Shown in pieces: positions 12,490 through 23,827 of a stretch of 64,000 nucleotides of DNA. Under the pieces are notes generated by a model. It was not told where the DNA came from and did not search any database. It worked only from the letters and a program-made list of their open reading frames with translations. The stretch comes from Stomorhina lunata (Eukaryota; Arthropoda; Insecta; Diptera; Rhiniidae). Location of the stretch: positions 36,103,292 to 36,167,291 of the forward strand of contig OW121740.1 of assembly GCA_933228675.1 (NCBI GenBank), in the 5' to 3' direction. The position numbers were made by a program, and so were the translations under genes. Within the stretch, counting starts at the first letter, position 1; every line of letters begins with the position of its first letter.

Positions 12490-12739
12490 GTTAAGTCTTT
12501 GGTAGATGCTTAAAGAAGATAAACGTAAATTGGAAATACTACTCACATTTACTAGAATTATATGGGCTAAAATCAAATAGTTTTAATTCCGTTTAAACCG
12601 ACTTTCAACTCGAATAATGTTTGTATTCTTACGAGTTCGGAAAATCTTATTACAGATTTGAACTCCCAAGACTTTAGGTATATTGAACACAAAATCTTAG
12701 TTGCGCAAGTTTGCACTTCTTAACGTAATTGGTATCTTA
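12490..12739. other. Unassigned AT-rich DNA
   Basis: Nothing is recognised between the MITE-like element and the first Helitron-like copy. The two frames on the minus strand in this neighbourhood overlap the MITE and are not gene-like. Confidence 0.5.
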
Positions 12740-14137
12740 TCTTATATTCTTAAACGAGCAATAATTGTATGTATATATATATCTATATATATAGAATGGC
12801 TATTTTGAAAACGGCTCTAACGATTTTGATAAAATTTGGACAGTAGGTACCTTTTTCGATGTATAGGTCGAAGAAGAAAGGACTTTTGGAACCTTTGCCT
12901 CTAAAACGGGTAAAAAGGGGAAAAATCGAAAACGTTATATCTCCTAAAGTAATATGTATAAATACAAAATTAAAATTACGTTTTAAACAGCTATGAAAAT
13001 AAGCGGACAGGTGTTTGGTACTTTTTTGAAACTATGTCCGATAGGGGGTAAAAAAGGGTGAAAATAGTTTTTTTGGTACTTTTTTTAACCCACTTTTATA
13101 TTTTAAACCAAAGAATATAGAAAGGAACTTTGTACAGCAGTCAATAAATGTGAAAGAAATATTGAACACGTACTTGGTACTTTTTTGATTTTGGGGCCAA
13201 AATGGGTAAAAAAGGGATAAAATGATAACTTAACATCTCAAAAGTAATATGAATAGGAATTATGTTAACTGCGTTTTAATAAAATGTACCGAATTCAATT
13301 GGTACCAAAGAAGTACCAAATAAGCATATGGAACTTTTTGAAAGTAGTGGATAAAAAAGGGAAAAATAAGTAATGTTATAACTTTTAAACAAATGAATGT
13401 TTGTATGTATGTTCTTTATAGAATAGTAAACTGTGAATTTGATCATATTATGCTCTTTAGCGAAGACGTTGCGGATAAGCCGGCGAAGGTTTTTAAGTTG
13501 GTAAGACTAATTTCCGTTAGGTGGCGCCACTGAAAATTACTAAAAATTAATTAAATCGCAAACTGTATATTTGATCATGCTATGATCTGTAGCAAAGTTG
13601 TAGCGCATGAGCCGGCAAAGGCTTTTAGTTGGTGTGAATAATTTCCGACAGGTGGCGCTACTGATAATTACACAAAGTCAATGTAATCGTAAGCTGTACA
13701 TGTAATCATGCTATAATCTTTAGCAAAGTTGTTGCGAATAAGCCGACGAAGGTTTATTAATGGCAATGGTCAAAGTTCAACAGGTGGCGCCACTGAAAAT
13801 TACTCAAAATGAATTAAATCGTAAACTGTGCATTTGATCATGTTATAATCATTAGAAAAGTTCTTACGCATTAGCAGACGAAGGTTTCTTAGTTGGTATT
13901 AACAACTTCAGGTGGCGCCACCTAAAATTACTCAAAATGAAATAAATCGTAAACTGTGCATTTGATCAGGCTATAATATTTAGCAAAGTTATTGCGCATG
14001 AGTCGACGGAGGTTTCTGTTGGTATGACCAATTTCTAAAATTTTTCAAAATGAGTTAATCTGTAAACTATGCAAACTATGTGTTGATCGGAAAAAATAAA
14101 TAAAATAATTCCGAGCAAGGCTCGGGCAACCAGGTAC
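12740..14137 (+). mobile_element. Non-autonomous Helitron-like element, copy A
   Basis: It starts TCTTATATTCTTAAACGAGC directly after an A, carries a (TA)n run near the 5' end, and ends in the perfect hairpin CCGAGC-AAG-GCTCGG, then GCAACCAGGTAC directly before a T. TC start, A/T target and 3' hairpin are rolling-circle transposon traits. Between 13425 and about 14080 are six direct repeats of about 130 bp (key words TTTGATCATGCTAT, AGCAAAGTTGT, GGTGGCGCCACT); central tandem repeats are known in the Helentron/DINE-1 group. No Rep or helicase coding is present. Relative to copies B and C, about 100 bp before the 3' hairpin is missing. I recall similar ends from lepidopteran Helitrons; this was not checked. 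Confidence 0.75.
13425..14080 (+). repeat. Internal ~130-bp tandem repeats of Helitron copy A
   Basis: Units begin at the phrase GTAAACTGT or GCAAACTGT, at roughly 13425, 13558, 13690, 13820 and 13948, with a shortened last unit at about 14061. The units differ by 10-25% by eye, so the repeat array is older than the latest transposition. The same block is present in copies B and C. Confidence 0.85.
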
Positions 14138-14640
14138 TGCAAATTTAAAAAAAAATAATAAAATCGATTTCAGCATTCAAGTTTTTTTCATATTTCATCT
14201 TCTTTTTATTCGTTATAACATTTGGATCCAAGTCGTTGTTTTATAAAACAGACGCCACACTTGAGGGATGAATCAATTACCCTCTAAATTTTAATTTCGT
14301 CACTTCTAATACTCCTTAATGGCTACCAAAATTTGAAGCACATTTTCGCCACTTTTTAATTTTTTTCGTATATTTGTCTGCCGCTTCAAGGAATTCCAAA
14401 AAAATTGACAAGGTTTGGTTAACTTTTAGTTTCGCATCGTGTTTGATATAAATATATTTATCATTAATATGCTCTAGAGCGGTTCGCCTTCCATACAAAA
14501 GAAAAAAGTTGAAGATAATGTTAAAACAATTTTTTTACCACGCCTACAAATACCGCCCTTTTGCATTTTGTTCACTGTGTCGCCATTTTAAGTCCGATCA
14601 TAACATTTTATATATCGATGTTCGCTGCTCTGTAAAGTAT
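14138..14640. other. Unassigned DNA between two transposons
   Basis: I see no gene. The short reading frames here (14316-14498 minus; the start of 14509-14817 plus) have no recognisable domain. The plus-strand frame runs on into the inverted-repeat element at 14641. Confidence 0.5.
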
Positions 14641-15163
14641 GAAACACAACTGGAACGAACGACCAATTTTTCGGAACGAATATTCGTTGTTAGAAATAGA
14701 ACATATGGGTTTGTATGGGTGTGCTCACAATTGATGCGTACGACGAAATTCGTCGTGCGTATCGAACAGTGCGATAGGTTTATTTCTATTTCATACGCAG
14801 ACGAACGACGAATATAGAGTGGCTGTATTTCCTTTCTGCTGTAAACATTAAATATTGTATGTGTTTTTGTTAAATATGGTCACCTTTAAATTTGTAAATA
14901 AAAAATATTTATTGGAAATAAAATTAAGTAAAAATATTTATCTTGTGAAATAATCAAAGAACAAAATATAAAAAATTATAAACGGTGTAAGTGCGCGATA
15001 TGTACGATAGGGTGATTAGAACTCGCAAATCAAAAATTCAAAAAATGGCGTTAACAACATTTATTCGTCACAAATGTATTCAATAGACGAATGTACAAGA
15101 CGAATTTTTAAAACTGAATTCGTCCTGCTGGACGAAAATAGTCGTTCGTCCCAATTATGTTTC
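14641..15163. mobile_element. MITE-like element with 23-bp terminal inverted repeats
   Basis: The left end GAAACACAACTGGAACGAAC plus GAC and the right end GTCGTTCGTCCCAATTATG plus TTTC are inverted copies (20 of 23 match), bounding a 523-bp element. The interior is rich in the word GACGAA and its complement, and contains a nested palindrome at 14734-14762. No transposase is encoded. The class is unknown, and I could not define a clean target duplication. Confidence 0.65.
14734..14762. repeat. 29-bp imperfect palindrome centred on ACGACGAAATTCGTCGT
   Basis: ATGCGTACGACGAA and TTCGTCGTGCGTAT flank a single A. It lies inside the MITE-like element at 14641-15163. Weaker inverted words (ATATTCGTTGTT against AACGACGAATAT) flank it at about 14680 and 14815, which suggests a nested foldback. 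Confidence 0.7.
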
Positions 15164-15289
15164 TACCTTAAGGGCTACATTTCTCTCTTACTCCCACTTC
15201 AATTTATAGTCATAACTTTTAAAAACTAGATTTGTACTCCATTCGATTAGGGTGGGTACGAATCGAATTTTAAAAAATTATGACGAGAA
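15164..15289. other. Short unassigned gap
   Basis: AT-rich DNA between the inverted-repeat element and the SINE-like repeat; nothing is recognised. Confidence 0.4.
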
Positions 15290-15556
15290 ATTGACGTGGT
15301 AGTAAAAAGTAAGGGATGACGTAGGGGATGTTGGATACCATGTAACGGTTCTGATCGGTTTAACTTGGTAAACCCAGGCTAATCTTGGTCTATCCTTCAT
15401 TTCAAATGTGGACACTTAACTCCTAGTGGTGTCATCTGGGTTGCTACTTTAACAGCCGTTAAAGCAGTGAGCAAACAAGTGCCGCGTGTTCTCCCATAAG
15501 AACGATAAAAACATGGGTCAAGGACGTCGGGCTAGTAACCCACTCCTTGAAAAAAC
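15290..15556 (+). mobile_element. SINE-like retroposon, copy 1
   Basis: A segment of about 250 bp runs from GATGACGTAGGGGATGTTGG to CGGGCTAGTAACCCACTCC and ends in TTGAAAAAA. Two relatives lie on the opposite strand at 45346-45600 and 48565-48815; the first of those also ends in a poly(A) run, read on the minus strand. A 3' poly(A), a fixed body of about 250 bp and scattered copies in both orientations point to a SINE or to a short 3' LINE remnant. I did not find convincing A and B boxes in it. Confidence 0.6.
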
Positions 15557-16129
15557 TTACTATGAAAAAGCAAAAAATAAGAATAAAAACGGCCTCTCAA
15601 AATGTATAGAGGTGCTTGGAATTCTAAAATATGCTCGGCCTTTGACTTAAACAGGTTGTAACAAGGTAGATTATAATGAAGGTAATTCCACTTCAGGTTA
15701 CTAAATTTAATTTCACTTTCTGACAATTTTAAGGGTTCTGACATTTCAATAAAAATAAAGCTACCATATTATGTTAAGTTTTCCCTTTTTTTTCTGTCGG
15801 TGCGCCTACAATATGAGTTATGTGTAACAATTTATATACATTTTATCCCATGTGTATCTTCTTATCTAACAGTTTAACATTATTTTACTAGTTCTTAGAG
15901 AAATAATGTAGGATAGTATATAATGACTATACATATTAAATACAATTTTGATTAACTATATTGATGTTATAGGTATTAAGGAAAAAAACATATAGCCGAT
16001 ATTGAAGTCGCAGGGACCATTTGAAGTTTCATAAATTAACTTTAAAATTTTGAAAATATAAATATAATTTTATACATAAAAATAAATTTTTTCTCTCACA
16101 ATTGCAAATCAACTCCCAGCGTAGAAATT
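15557..16129. other. Unassigned AT-rich DNA
   Basis: I see no gene. The 70-residue minus-strand frame over 15532-15744 overlaps the SINE-like tail and has no recognisable motif. Confidence 0.5.
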
Positions 16130-16785
16130 ATGGATTTAAGTACATCGTCATTGTTTGTAATTGGTGTAGGTTCTTGCAATGCAGAAATTACTGAATTTTT
16201 GCTGCAAACTATTATGTGCCATGGGAGAAGATATTGATGCTGAGATGGCTTACCGTTCGTTTGGCAATCTTTGCGCTATTGCGAGTCCTGTATAAGACGA
16301 TCTGTACCATTGCCTGACTTAATATTTTAGATACCTTGAGTTTCACGACAGTGATGCTGAGTAGATCACAATGCCATCTTCGCAATGGGTCTCGTTGGTG
16401 CTGGCTCTATTAATGATCGTTTGGCTGCTATTTTGCGCCAATTGGCCTAATATCATTCATCTTTTTATGGTTCGTATCGCTCAGTGTTAAACTCATGTAG
16501 TCAAGAGTACACTTACTTTAAGCCCTATCACAGTGATAAATCCCACGGCTGTGTCTGCCTTTATGGTCACTTAGGTATCTTTGTTAGATGTTAAAAACCT
16601 CATTTTGGGTAGCAGTCATTATCGGTACTGCTTGGTGCCTGACATGCAGGCTCGTATGCTACTTTCGATGAAACTTATAATCAATTGCGTTGGTATGGCC
16701 ATTGATGTTGTGGGACTTTTAACTACGGAAGAACGTGCCGAATTGGCACAGAAGAATATATAACACTAGCACCAATTATGGAACT
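16130..16785 (+). pseudogene. Rpn1: Rpn1 (PSMD2) 26S proteasome subunit pseudogene
   Basis: Rpn1 is the non-ATPase base subunit of the 19S proteasome cap that docks ubiquitin receptors. Translated pieces in several frames follow the C-terminal half of the family in order: VGSCNAEITEFLLQTIM (about 16161-16216), MGEDIDAEMAYRSFGNL (16221-16275), then RRSVPLPDLIF, NAIFAMGLVGAG with RLAAILRQLA (about 16366-16446), LDVKNLILGSSHY (16581-16625) and AIDVVG then ERAELAQKNI (to 16762), ending near APIMEL. The family normally has about 900 residues; here only about 200 codons remain, with frameshifts (one near 16276), stops (for example after RQLA), and at least two in-frame segments lost, one after LQTIM and one after AIDVVG. 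No intron remains visible, so a retrocopy is likely, but I see no poly(A) tail. It is not a working gene. Confidence 0.85.
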
Positions 16786-18026
16786 TTGTAATGTAAAAGT
16801 GATCAAATTAAATATCGCTTAATTTATAATTTTACTGTAAACTAAATTATACATTGTGTTTATTCACATATAATATAACTTATAAGATTTAATTCATTAA
16901 AATAATCTGTAATTGGCTCTTTAATTATATTACCAAATAACAAAAATCCCGATATCATTCACGTCAAAAATTGGCGATAATAAAATAATTAAAAATTTTT
17001 AATAAAAATTAAATTAAATGAAGATATTTTCAAGGTAAATGTAATTAACAATTTTGTTTCTTGCAATAATAATTCGCTGTTATATCAAAGATATCCAGAG
17101 GACGACATCATAGACCTATTACTATTTGCAGACGTTCGCAACAAAACGTAATAATTCCACTTTTTGAAAAAAATGTAGCTTTTGTTTATGTATAATTTAT
17201 ATTGTCACATTACACATTTTAAAAAAAAAATTCCAAAAAATAAGGAAAAACTTTTTTATAATGTGGTAACGTTATATTTGATATGACGTAGAAATACAAA
17301 CTTCAAAAACCCTTATTAAAATTTAATGAAAGCAAGTGAAATTACCTTCAATATATATGCCTTGGGTTGTAATTACAGGCCATTTAAGTAAGTAAGTAAG
17401 AAGTAAAAAGTATAAAAGGGAGAAATGTAGCCCTTATAGAGCCTTGAACACTGATATATAAAGTATAATGATCGGACTAAAGATGACACAATAAAAAAAA
17501 ATATAAAAAGGGCGGTATTTGTGGTGACTGACTCAACTTTTTTTCGAACCACTCTAATGTGCTCCATATAGGTATAACATACGACAGCTGTAAATGACGA
17601 AAACTTTAACGTAAATTTTTCAAAATACCGGTTTTTCATGGAAAACACTAGCAAATATGTATAAACATTTTCCAAACTACTAAGTAAACCTAGTTTTTGG
17701 CCATTTAATACCTAAAAGCAAAAGCGCACCAAAAATTATTTTTTTTTTCTAAAAGTTTATGAGACTTTTTTTTAAATCGTTCAAAAATGTACAAATTGCT
17801 TTTAATGGTTTTAGATAGTAAACTGAGACAAAATCACATAAGGCTTGAAAGCGATGACATTTATAACCGATTTTCATCAAAAGTTTCCCAAAACTCACTT
17901 TATTAGCCGAGAACGCGAATTTTTTACTAACAACTTCGCGAATTTAGCACAAAATTGATCAGGAATGGTCTTAAAACCTATCTTTAAAAAACCTTTACCT
18001 TAGATCTGAAGGCCACCAAAATACTA
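16786..18026. other. Unassigned AT-rich DNA
   Basis: About 1.2 kb without a recognisable gene or repeat. The 100-residue minus-strand frame at 17373-17675 is low in complexity and resembles no family I know. Confidence 0.5.
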
Positions 18027-18054
18027 TCTTATATTCTTAAACGAGCAAAAATTG

Positions 18055-18113
<59 letters not shown>

Positions 18114-19579
18114 ACTATCTCGAAAACTGCTCTAACGATTTTGATAAAATTTGGACAGTGGGTATCTTTTTTGATGTATAGGTCGAAGAAGAAGGGACTT
18201 TTTGAACTTTTACCTCTAAGAGGGTAAAAACGGGTAAAAAGGGGAAAAAATCGAAAACGCTATGTCTCCTAAAGTAATAGGTATAGAAACAAAATTAAAA
18301 TTACGTTTTAAACAGCTTTGAAAATAAGCGGACAGGTGTTTAGTACTTTTTTGAAACTATGTCCGATAGGGGGTAAAAAAGGGTGAAAATAGTTTTTTTG
18401 GCACCTTTTTAACCCACTCTTATATTTTAAACTAAAGAGTATAGAAAGAAACTTGGTACTGCAATCAATAGATGTAAAAAAAACATGAAACACGTATTTG
18501 GTACTTTTTTGATTTTGGAGCCAAAATGGGTAAAAAAGGGATAAAATGATAACTTAACATCTCCAAAGTAATATGAATAGGAACATTATACATTATGTTA
18601 AATGCGTTTTAAAAAAATGTACCGAATTCAATTGGCACCAAAAAAGTACCAAATATACATATGGAACTTTTAGAAATTAGGGAATAAAAAGGGGGAAAAA
18701 TTAGTATTATTTTAAACAAATGAATGTTTGTCTGTATGTATGTTCTTTAGTAAACTGTGAATTTGATTGTGTTATGCTCTTTAGCGAAGATGTTTCGGAT
18801 AAGCCGGCGAAGGTTTTAAAGTTGATAAGACTAATTTCCGACAGATGGCGCCACTGAAAATTACTAAAAATTAATTAAATCGTAAACTGTACATTTGATC
18901 ATGCTATGATCTTTAGCAAAGTTGTAGCGCATGAGCCGACGAAGGCTTTTTAGTTGGTATGAATAATTTCCGACAAGTGGCGCTACAGAAACTTACTCAA
19001 AGTCAATTTAATCGTAATCTGTACATTTAATCATGCTACAATCTTTAGCAAAGTTGTTGCACATGAGCCGACGAAGGTTTCTTAGTTGGTATGAAGAAAT
19101 TTCGACAGGTGGCGCTACTGAAATTTACTCAAAGTCAATTTAATCGTATGCTGTACATTTAATCATGCTATAATCTTCAGCAAAGTTGTTACGGATAAGC
19201 CGAAGAAGGTTTATGAATTGGAATAAGCAAAGTCCGACAGGTGGCGCCACATAAAACTACTCAAAATGAAGTAAATCGTAAACTGTGCATTTGATCAGAC
19301 TATAATCTTTAGCAAAGTTGTTGCGCATGAGTCGACAGAGGTTTCTGTTGATATGAATAATTTCCAAAATTATTCAAAATGAGTTAAACTGTAAACTATG
19401 CAAACTATGTGTTGGTCGGACAAAATAAATCAAATAATTCAAAATTAACTGAATATTTCTACAATATCTTTCCTCTAAATTTATTTTAGCACTTTATAAT
19501 ATAAAATATATAAAAACTTTAAAATTTTCCTCAAAATGCTTATCATAAAGCTCCGAGCAAGGCTCGGTCTACTAGGTAC
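18027..19579 (+). mobile_element. Non-autonomous Helitron-like element, copy B
   Basis: Same architecture as copy A: TC start after an A, a longer (TA)n run (about 18058-18108), a body of about 600 bp, tandem repeats of about 130 bp (18750-19400), then the hairpin CCGAGC-AAG-GCTCGG and the end TCTACTAGGTAC before a T. CTAG in this tail fits the Helitron CTRR rule; copies A and C have CCAG instead. It is nearly identical to copy C and keeps the 100-bp pre-terminal segment that copy A lacks. A 61-residue minus-strand frame (18308-18493) recurs in copy C and is a by-product of the shared DNA. Confidence 0.8.
18058..18108. repeat. (TA)n microsatellite in Helitron copy B
   Basis: An uninterrupted TA run of about 50 bp lies where copies A and C have shorter, interrupted TA runs. 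It is probably a fast-evolving marker inside the element. Confidence 0.9.
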
Positions 19580-19755
19580 TAACGATTAGATGAACCAAAA
19601 AACCTCCAGAGACCCAGCTCTTTCAGCTAGCTTTTTACATATGAATATAGATTCTGAAATCGGAACTTAAGTTCTACTTTTTATCTAGTTTCAACAAATA
19701 AAATTAAAAATCAATCCTAATAATTGCATAGTTGATCATTTTATTAACACATTTA
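19580..19755. other. Short unassigned gap
   Basis: Nothing is recognised between Helitron copy B and the next interspersed element. Confidence 0.4.
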
Positions 19756-20568
19756 TTTCAAAACAAGTAAGAAAGAGCTATAGTCGGTCAAGCCTACCAT
19801 ACGATACCCTTCACCACTAAGGTCAAAGGTGTTATTTTTCCTGTATAAAGACAAATATTTGCTAAATTTTGCCATCACACAAACATTTTCCCAAAACTTA
19901 TATACTCAACCTGTTTCCGTCATTTGGACTAATATCAGAGCTGGGGTCAAATGTGGACCGATTATCTCGAAATTTGGCAAATTGATTATAGTTGTTAAAA
20001 AAATTATGTATGCAAAAAATAAACTCAAAAGTTTCATTATCTTTAGATTTACGAGCGTTTTAGTGATTTTTTGTCTCATTTAGTGCGTTTTTAAAGAAGA
20101 GTTTGTATGGGAGCTATGGTCAAATGTGAACCGATTTCAACGAGATTTGATACAGTGATTTAGGTTTACATAAGCAGTATTTGTTTTAAATTTCATGAAA
20201 AAATATTGATATTTGTGGCCAACATATCAATTCCGGGAAGTGGGACCTATGGGAGGTACCATAAATAATGGATCGATTTTGACCAATTTCAATAACCATG
20301 GTCCCATTATTAAAAAAATTATCTGTGCAAAATTTCATCAAATTATCTTTAGAATTGCGACCTGTAGTTTGATTACAAGGTTTACATGGGGGTCCAGCCA
20401 GCCAGACGGACGGACGGATGGACTGACATCGCTAAATCGACTCAGAAAGTGATTCTAAGCCTATTGGCATACTAAAAGGGTCTAAGACAAATACTTCTAT
20501 GCGTTACAAACATCAGCACAAACTTATAATACCCTTTCCACCTATGGTGGTGAAGGGTATAAATACTC
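19756..20568 (-). mobile_element. Hairpin-ended interspersed element, near-complete copy
   Basis: Read on the minus strand it begins with the hairpin TACCCTTCACCACCA against TGGTGGAAAGGGTA (20538-20568), continues through the GTCCGTCCGTCTGGC core (about 20400-20415) and repeated modules of the ACCATAGCTCCC type, and ends at AGGCTTGACCGACTATAGC followed by TCTTTCTTACTTGTTTT. The length is about 810 bp. No transposase is visible. The part from about 20040 to 20390 matches the last 300 bases of the window in inverse orientation. Confidence 0.7.
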
Positions 20569-21357
20569 TCATTCAAAACTTCATAAAAAATTGAAACCAA
20601 TTTCAACTGCAAAACCTTGAGTAGTCACCAAATATACTAAAATCCTTAATTTAATTAACACATGAGTATAAAATCAAAACTGTCTTCTCGAGTTTTAAAA
20701 TAAAGTAGAAGTTGTTATTAATTTGCACGAATTATTTAATTTTTTTTTTGGTAAAATAATAAAATCCATACACTCATAAAATTTTAATATTTATTTCAAT
20801 TCACATAAAGATAATATAATCTTTGTTGTTTTCATAATTTCATTTCATTTCTAAATTTTTGTTTTTCATCGCTGTTCACATAACTCGTAACTCAGTCATT
20901 TGCACCTTTAGTCAGCCAGTCAGTCATTCACTCACTCACTCACTCACTCATTTAAATAGTCACTCAGTCATTCATACAATAAAATTATTTTCCTTTATTT
21001 TCACTTTTTTGTGTGTTTATTTGCTTGTGTTTCCTCAAGTATTCGGTTATGTTAAGAGCTTTGCTGTTAACAGCGCTGTTGCTGTTAAATTTTCTGCAAA
21101 TGCTCTTGCGAGCATGAATGTTTGTCTGTGTGTAACATTGAGTGGAGAAGTTTTTATTTTCGTATAAGACTAACGAAAGGAAAAACAAATTTTATTTGTT
21201 TTTTACTTTTTTTGATTTTTATTTTCTTTTTCTGATTATGATGAGCAGCGAACAGTGGTGTTGGGAATACAGCTTAGAAAACATAATATTAAAAAAAATG
21301 AAACAGATTTCACTAGAATAAAATATTTTTTATAAATATAACTACATGACTAACAGT
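20569..21357. other. Non-repetitive stretch with (CACT)n microsatellite
   Basis: No gene is recognised. A short (TCAC)n run occurs at about 20928-20950. The plus-strand frame of 102 codons at 20859-21167 runs through this microsatellite, and I do not regard it as a gene. Confidence 0.5.
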
Positions 21358-21493
21358 TATTATACCCTTTACCAATAGGTGAAAGGGTATTATAAGTTTG
21401 TGATTCCGTTTGTAATTTTTTATTAGTGATCGTAGACCATAAAAATTATACCGATCGACTCAGAATCGGGAGGAGAATCGATTAAGCGATGTC

Positions 21494-21524
<31 letters not shown>

Positions 21525-22660
21525 TGAAATCAAGTTTCTGAAGCCCCTGAAGGATGGACCTACATAAATTATATATGAAATTTTAGGAAATTCTCCCGCA
21601 ATGAACGCTATTAAATTTCGGTTTATATTAAAATCGGTTTATAAACACCGAAAATATCGAAAAAATACCAAAAATTAGACGAAAATTTAAAAATTTTGGA
21701 TTGAAACACACTTTTAAATAACAAGAGAAAAAAGATACTCCTGGTGTACATGCAATAATATATTATATATCAGATTGTAGGAAATGGTTTCCTAAGGCAC
21801 TCTGTGAAATTTTATCAAAATCGGTCCATAAACAACTGAGATATCGCCAAAACACTAAATTTGATGTATCGCAAATTGCCCAAAGTACGCATTAGAGAAT
21901 GTTTGTTGAAAAAATTAAATGCAGAAATAGGAAAAAACCATCCTCCTTTAGCACGGACATACATAAATTTTATATAAGATTTTAGGAAAATCCCCCGCCA
22001 AACACGTTATTAAATTTTATCAAAAGCGGTTCATAAACAACTGAGATATCGCCAAAACACTACTTGTGATGTACAGCAAATTGCCCAAAGTACGTGTCTA
22101 TGAAATTTTGTTTACATTTTGTAAGTATTGTTTCAGCGATATCTCAGGTGTTTATTTACCGATTGTGATGAAGTTTGGCAGCGTTCTTCGTGGGAGGATT
22201 TTCTAAAATCTGATATATAAACTCCACAAATCTGATTATGAAGACCATTTAAATTGTACCGATCGACTCAGAATCGGCAGGAGAATCGATTTCGCGACGT
22301 CCGTCCGTCTGTTTGTCTGTCCGTCCATCCGTCTACCAGGCTGTCCTTTTTTCAGTTGTAGTCAAGTTTTTGGAGCTCCTGTTTTGTCGATATCTCAGGT
22401 GTTTTTTTTTATGAAATTTAATAGCGTACTTTGCAGGGGATTACCTAAATTCTGATGCATTCGGTAATTTGTGGTAGATATAATTTAGTGTTTAAGCGAT
22501 ATTTCAGGTTTTTTGATCGGCAATGATGAAATTCAGGGTGGGACGATATCCTAAAATTTTGTGTAAAATGCATATGGGTATACCTTCCAGGAACTCCACA
22601 AATCTAATTTTAGCAGACAGACTCATTGCATTTATCTTAATTTTGTGTTTGACTTTTGAA
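21358..22660 (+). mobile_element. Hairpin-ended interspersed element, composite copy with repeated modules
   Basis: It starts with the hairpin TACCCTTTACC-AATA-GGTGAAAGGGTA (about 21363-21390), followed by GATGTCCGTCTGTCTGTCC (about 21488-21506). A second core copy, CGACGTCCGTCCGTCTG, lies near 22297. Between and after them a module with the words CAACTGAGATATCGCCAAAA and GCAAATTGCCCAAAGTACG is repeated two to three times, and a similar word, ATATCTCAGG, appears in the opposite sense. It looks like two elements or one internally duplicated element. No coding capacity. Confidence 0.6.
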
Positions 22661-23827
22661 CATTATGATAACATTTGAGAATGTATTATATATCAAATTA
22701 TAGATAATCTTCCGAGGAAGTACAAAAATGCAGCTAAGTACATGATACCCGTTCAAAACCTACATATGTATGTATGTATGTATCTCACATATTAACGAAA
22801 GTTTTTTAATTGCAATTGGGAGAAATCAGTTCACGTTTGACAATTGCTCCTGTATAACTTCGCCTAATGCAATCTCTTAGTAGCTAATAAATGACAAATT
22901 ATAATAGATACGATGATGACATTTAGTATAAAGACGTTGTACAATATCGTTATTCAGGGCGATAGCGCCTAAAATAAACTTTCTAGAGGCACAACATTTG
23001 ACAAAAGTATTTCTGATCTCTTGAAAAGTTCGGTATTGAAAATGGGCCCATATAACCCCCACCGATAATCACATTAATGCTGATAAATTAAATCACATTG
23101 TAGTTGCACAAAGGACTAGAGCAAAACTTTCCAAACATCCATCGGACAGATCGAAAAACAATACATCCCAAATATTATTGATGAAGTATTCATTTTAATT
23201 AGTTAACTAACTTCAGATTAATAAGTAAATCTTCAATAACTTTTCCGACAAAGCTGATATCCATCCATTCAAAAGCTATATATTTCACGTATGTATCTAA
23301 AACTAAGAGTGTATACCCTATAATTCTAAGGCTTGTATACATTGTTAAAGCTTTGACCTAAATCACTCCGCTTACTTCAGAGTTTTACATAACTAATCAA
23401 GAACTTTTACTAGTTGGATAATTCGTACGAATTAAAGTACACAACCCTCACTGTGCATTGAGTTTTTGGGATGCATGCCAGAATACTTAATCTTCATTAA
23501 ATCGATGTGCTTTGCAAATGTAAGGGCATCTACATTTTGAAGCATCTTTTCTGCATGGTTTATCTGGTCTATCGAACTTTATTAAATGTTCGTAAAATAT
23601 GTGTCTATTTTATTTCGAAGCTACTGGCTGGCTTAAATATGCATTCTCTACTTGTAGTCTAGTAATCATTATCTTTCACAAAGGGACCACTTTAGAACCC
23701 AAGTGAAGCTTCCCTAGACATCAGCCACCTGCCCAACCTAACCTTTGGGTTCATAACTATTCTAGATGATAACGCCACCGAAAAGCTTTTCGTTTTTCGA
23801 CTCTTAATTTTAAAGACTCTTTGCATA
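22661..23827 (+). other. Interspersed-element remnant (22800-23080) and unassigned DNA
   Basis: The phrases GCTCCTGTATAACTTCGCC and TAATAAATGACAAATTATAA (about 22850-22905) match the region at 10495-10555, so this is another piece of the hairpin-ended family. A (TATG)n run lies at 22765-22785. From 23100 to 23827 nothing is recognised. Confidence 0.5.

Noticed and set aside
14509..14817. 102-codon plus-strand frame
   Set aside because: Its second half lies inside the inverted-repeat element at 14641-15163, and the first half has no recognisable domain.
18308..18493. 61-codon frame conserved with 24073-24258
   Set aside because: The conservation is explained by the two nearly identical Helitron-like copies; the frame is not open in copy A and has no domain.
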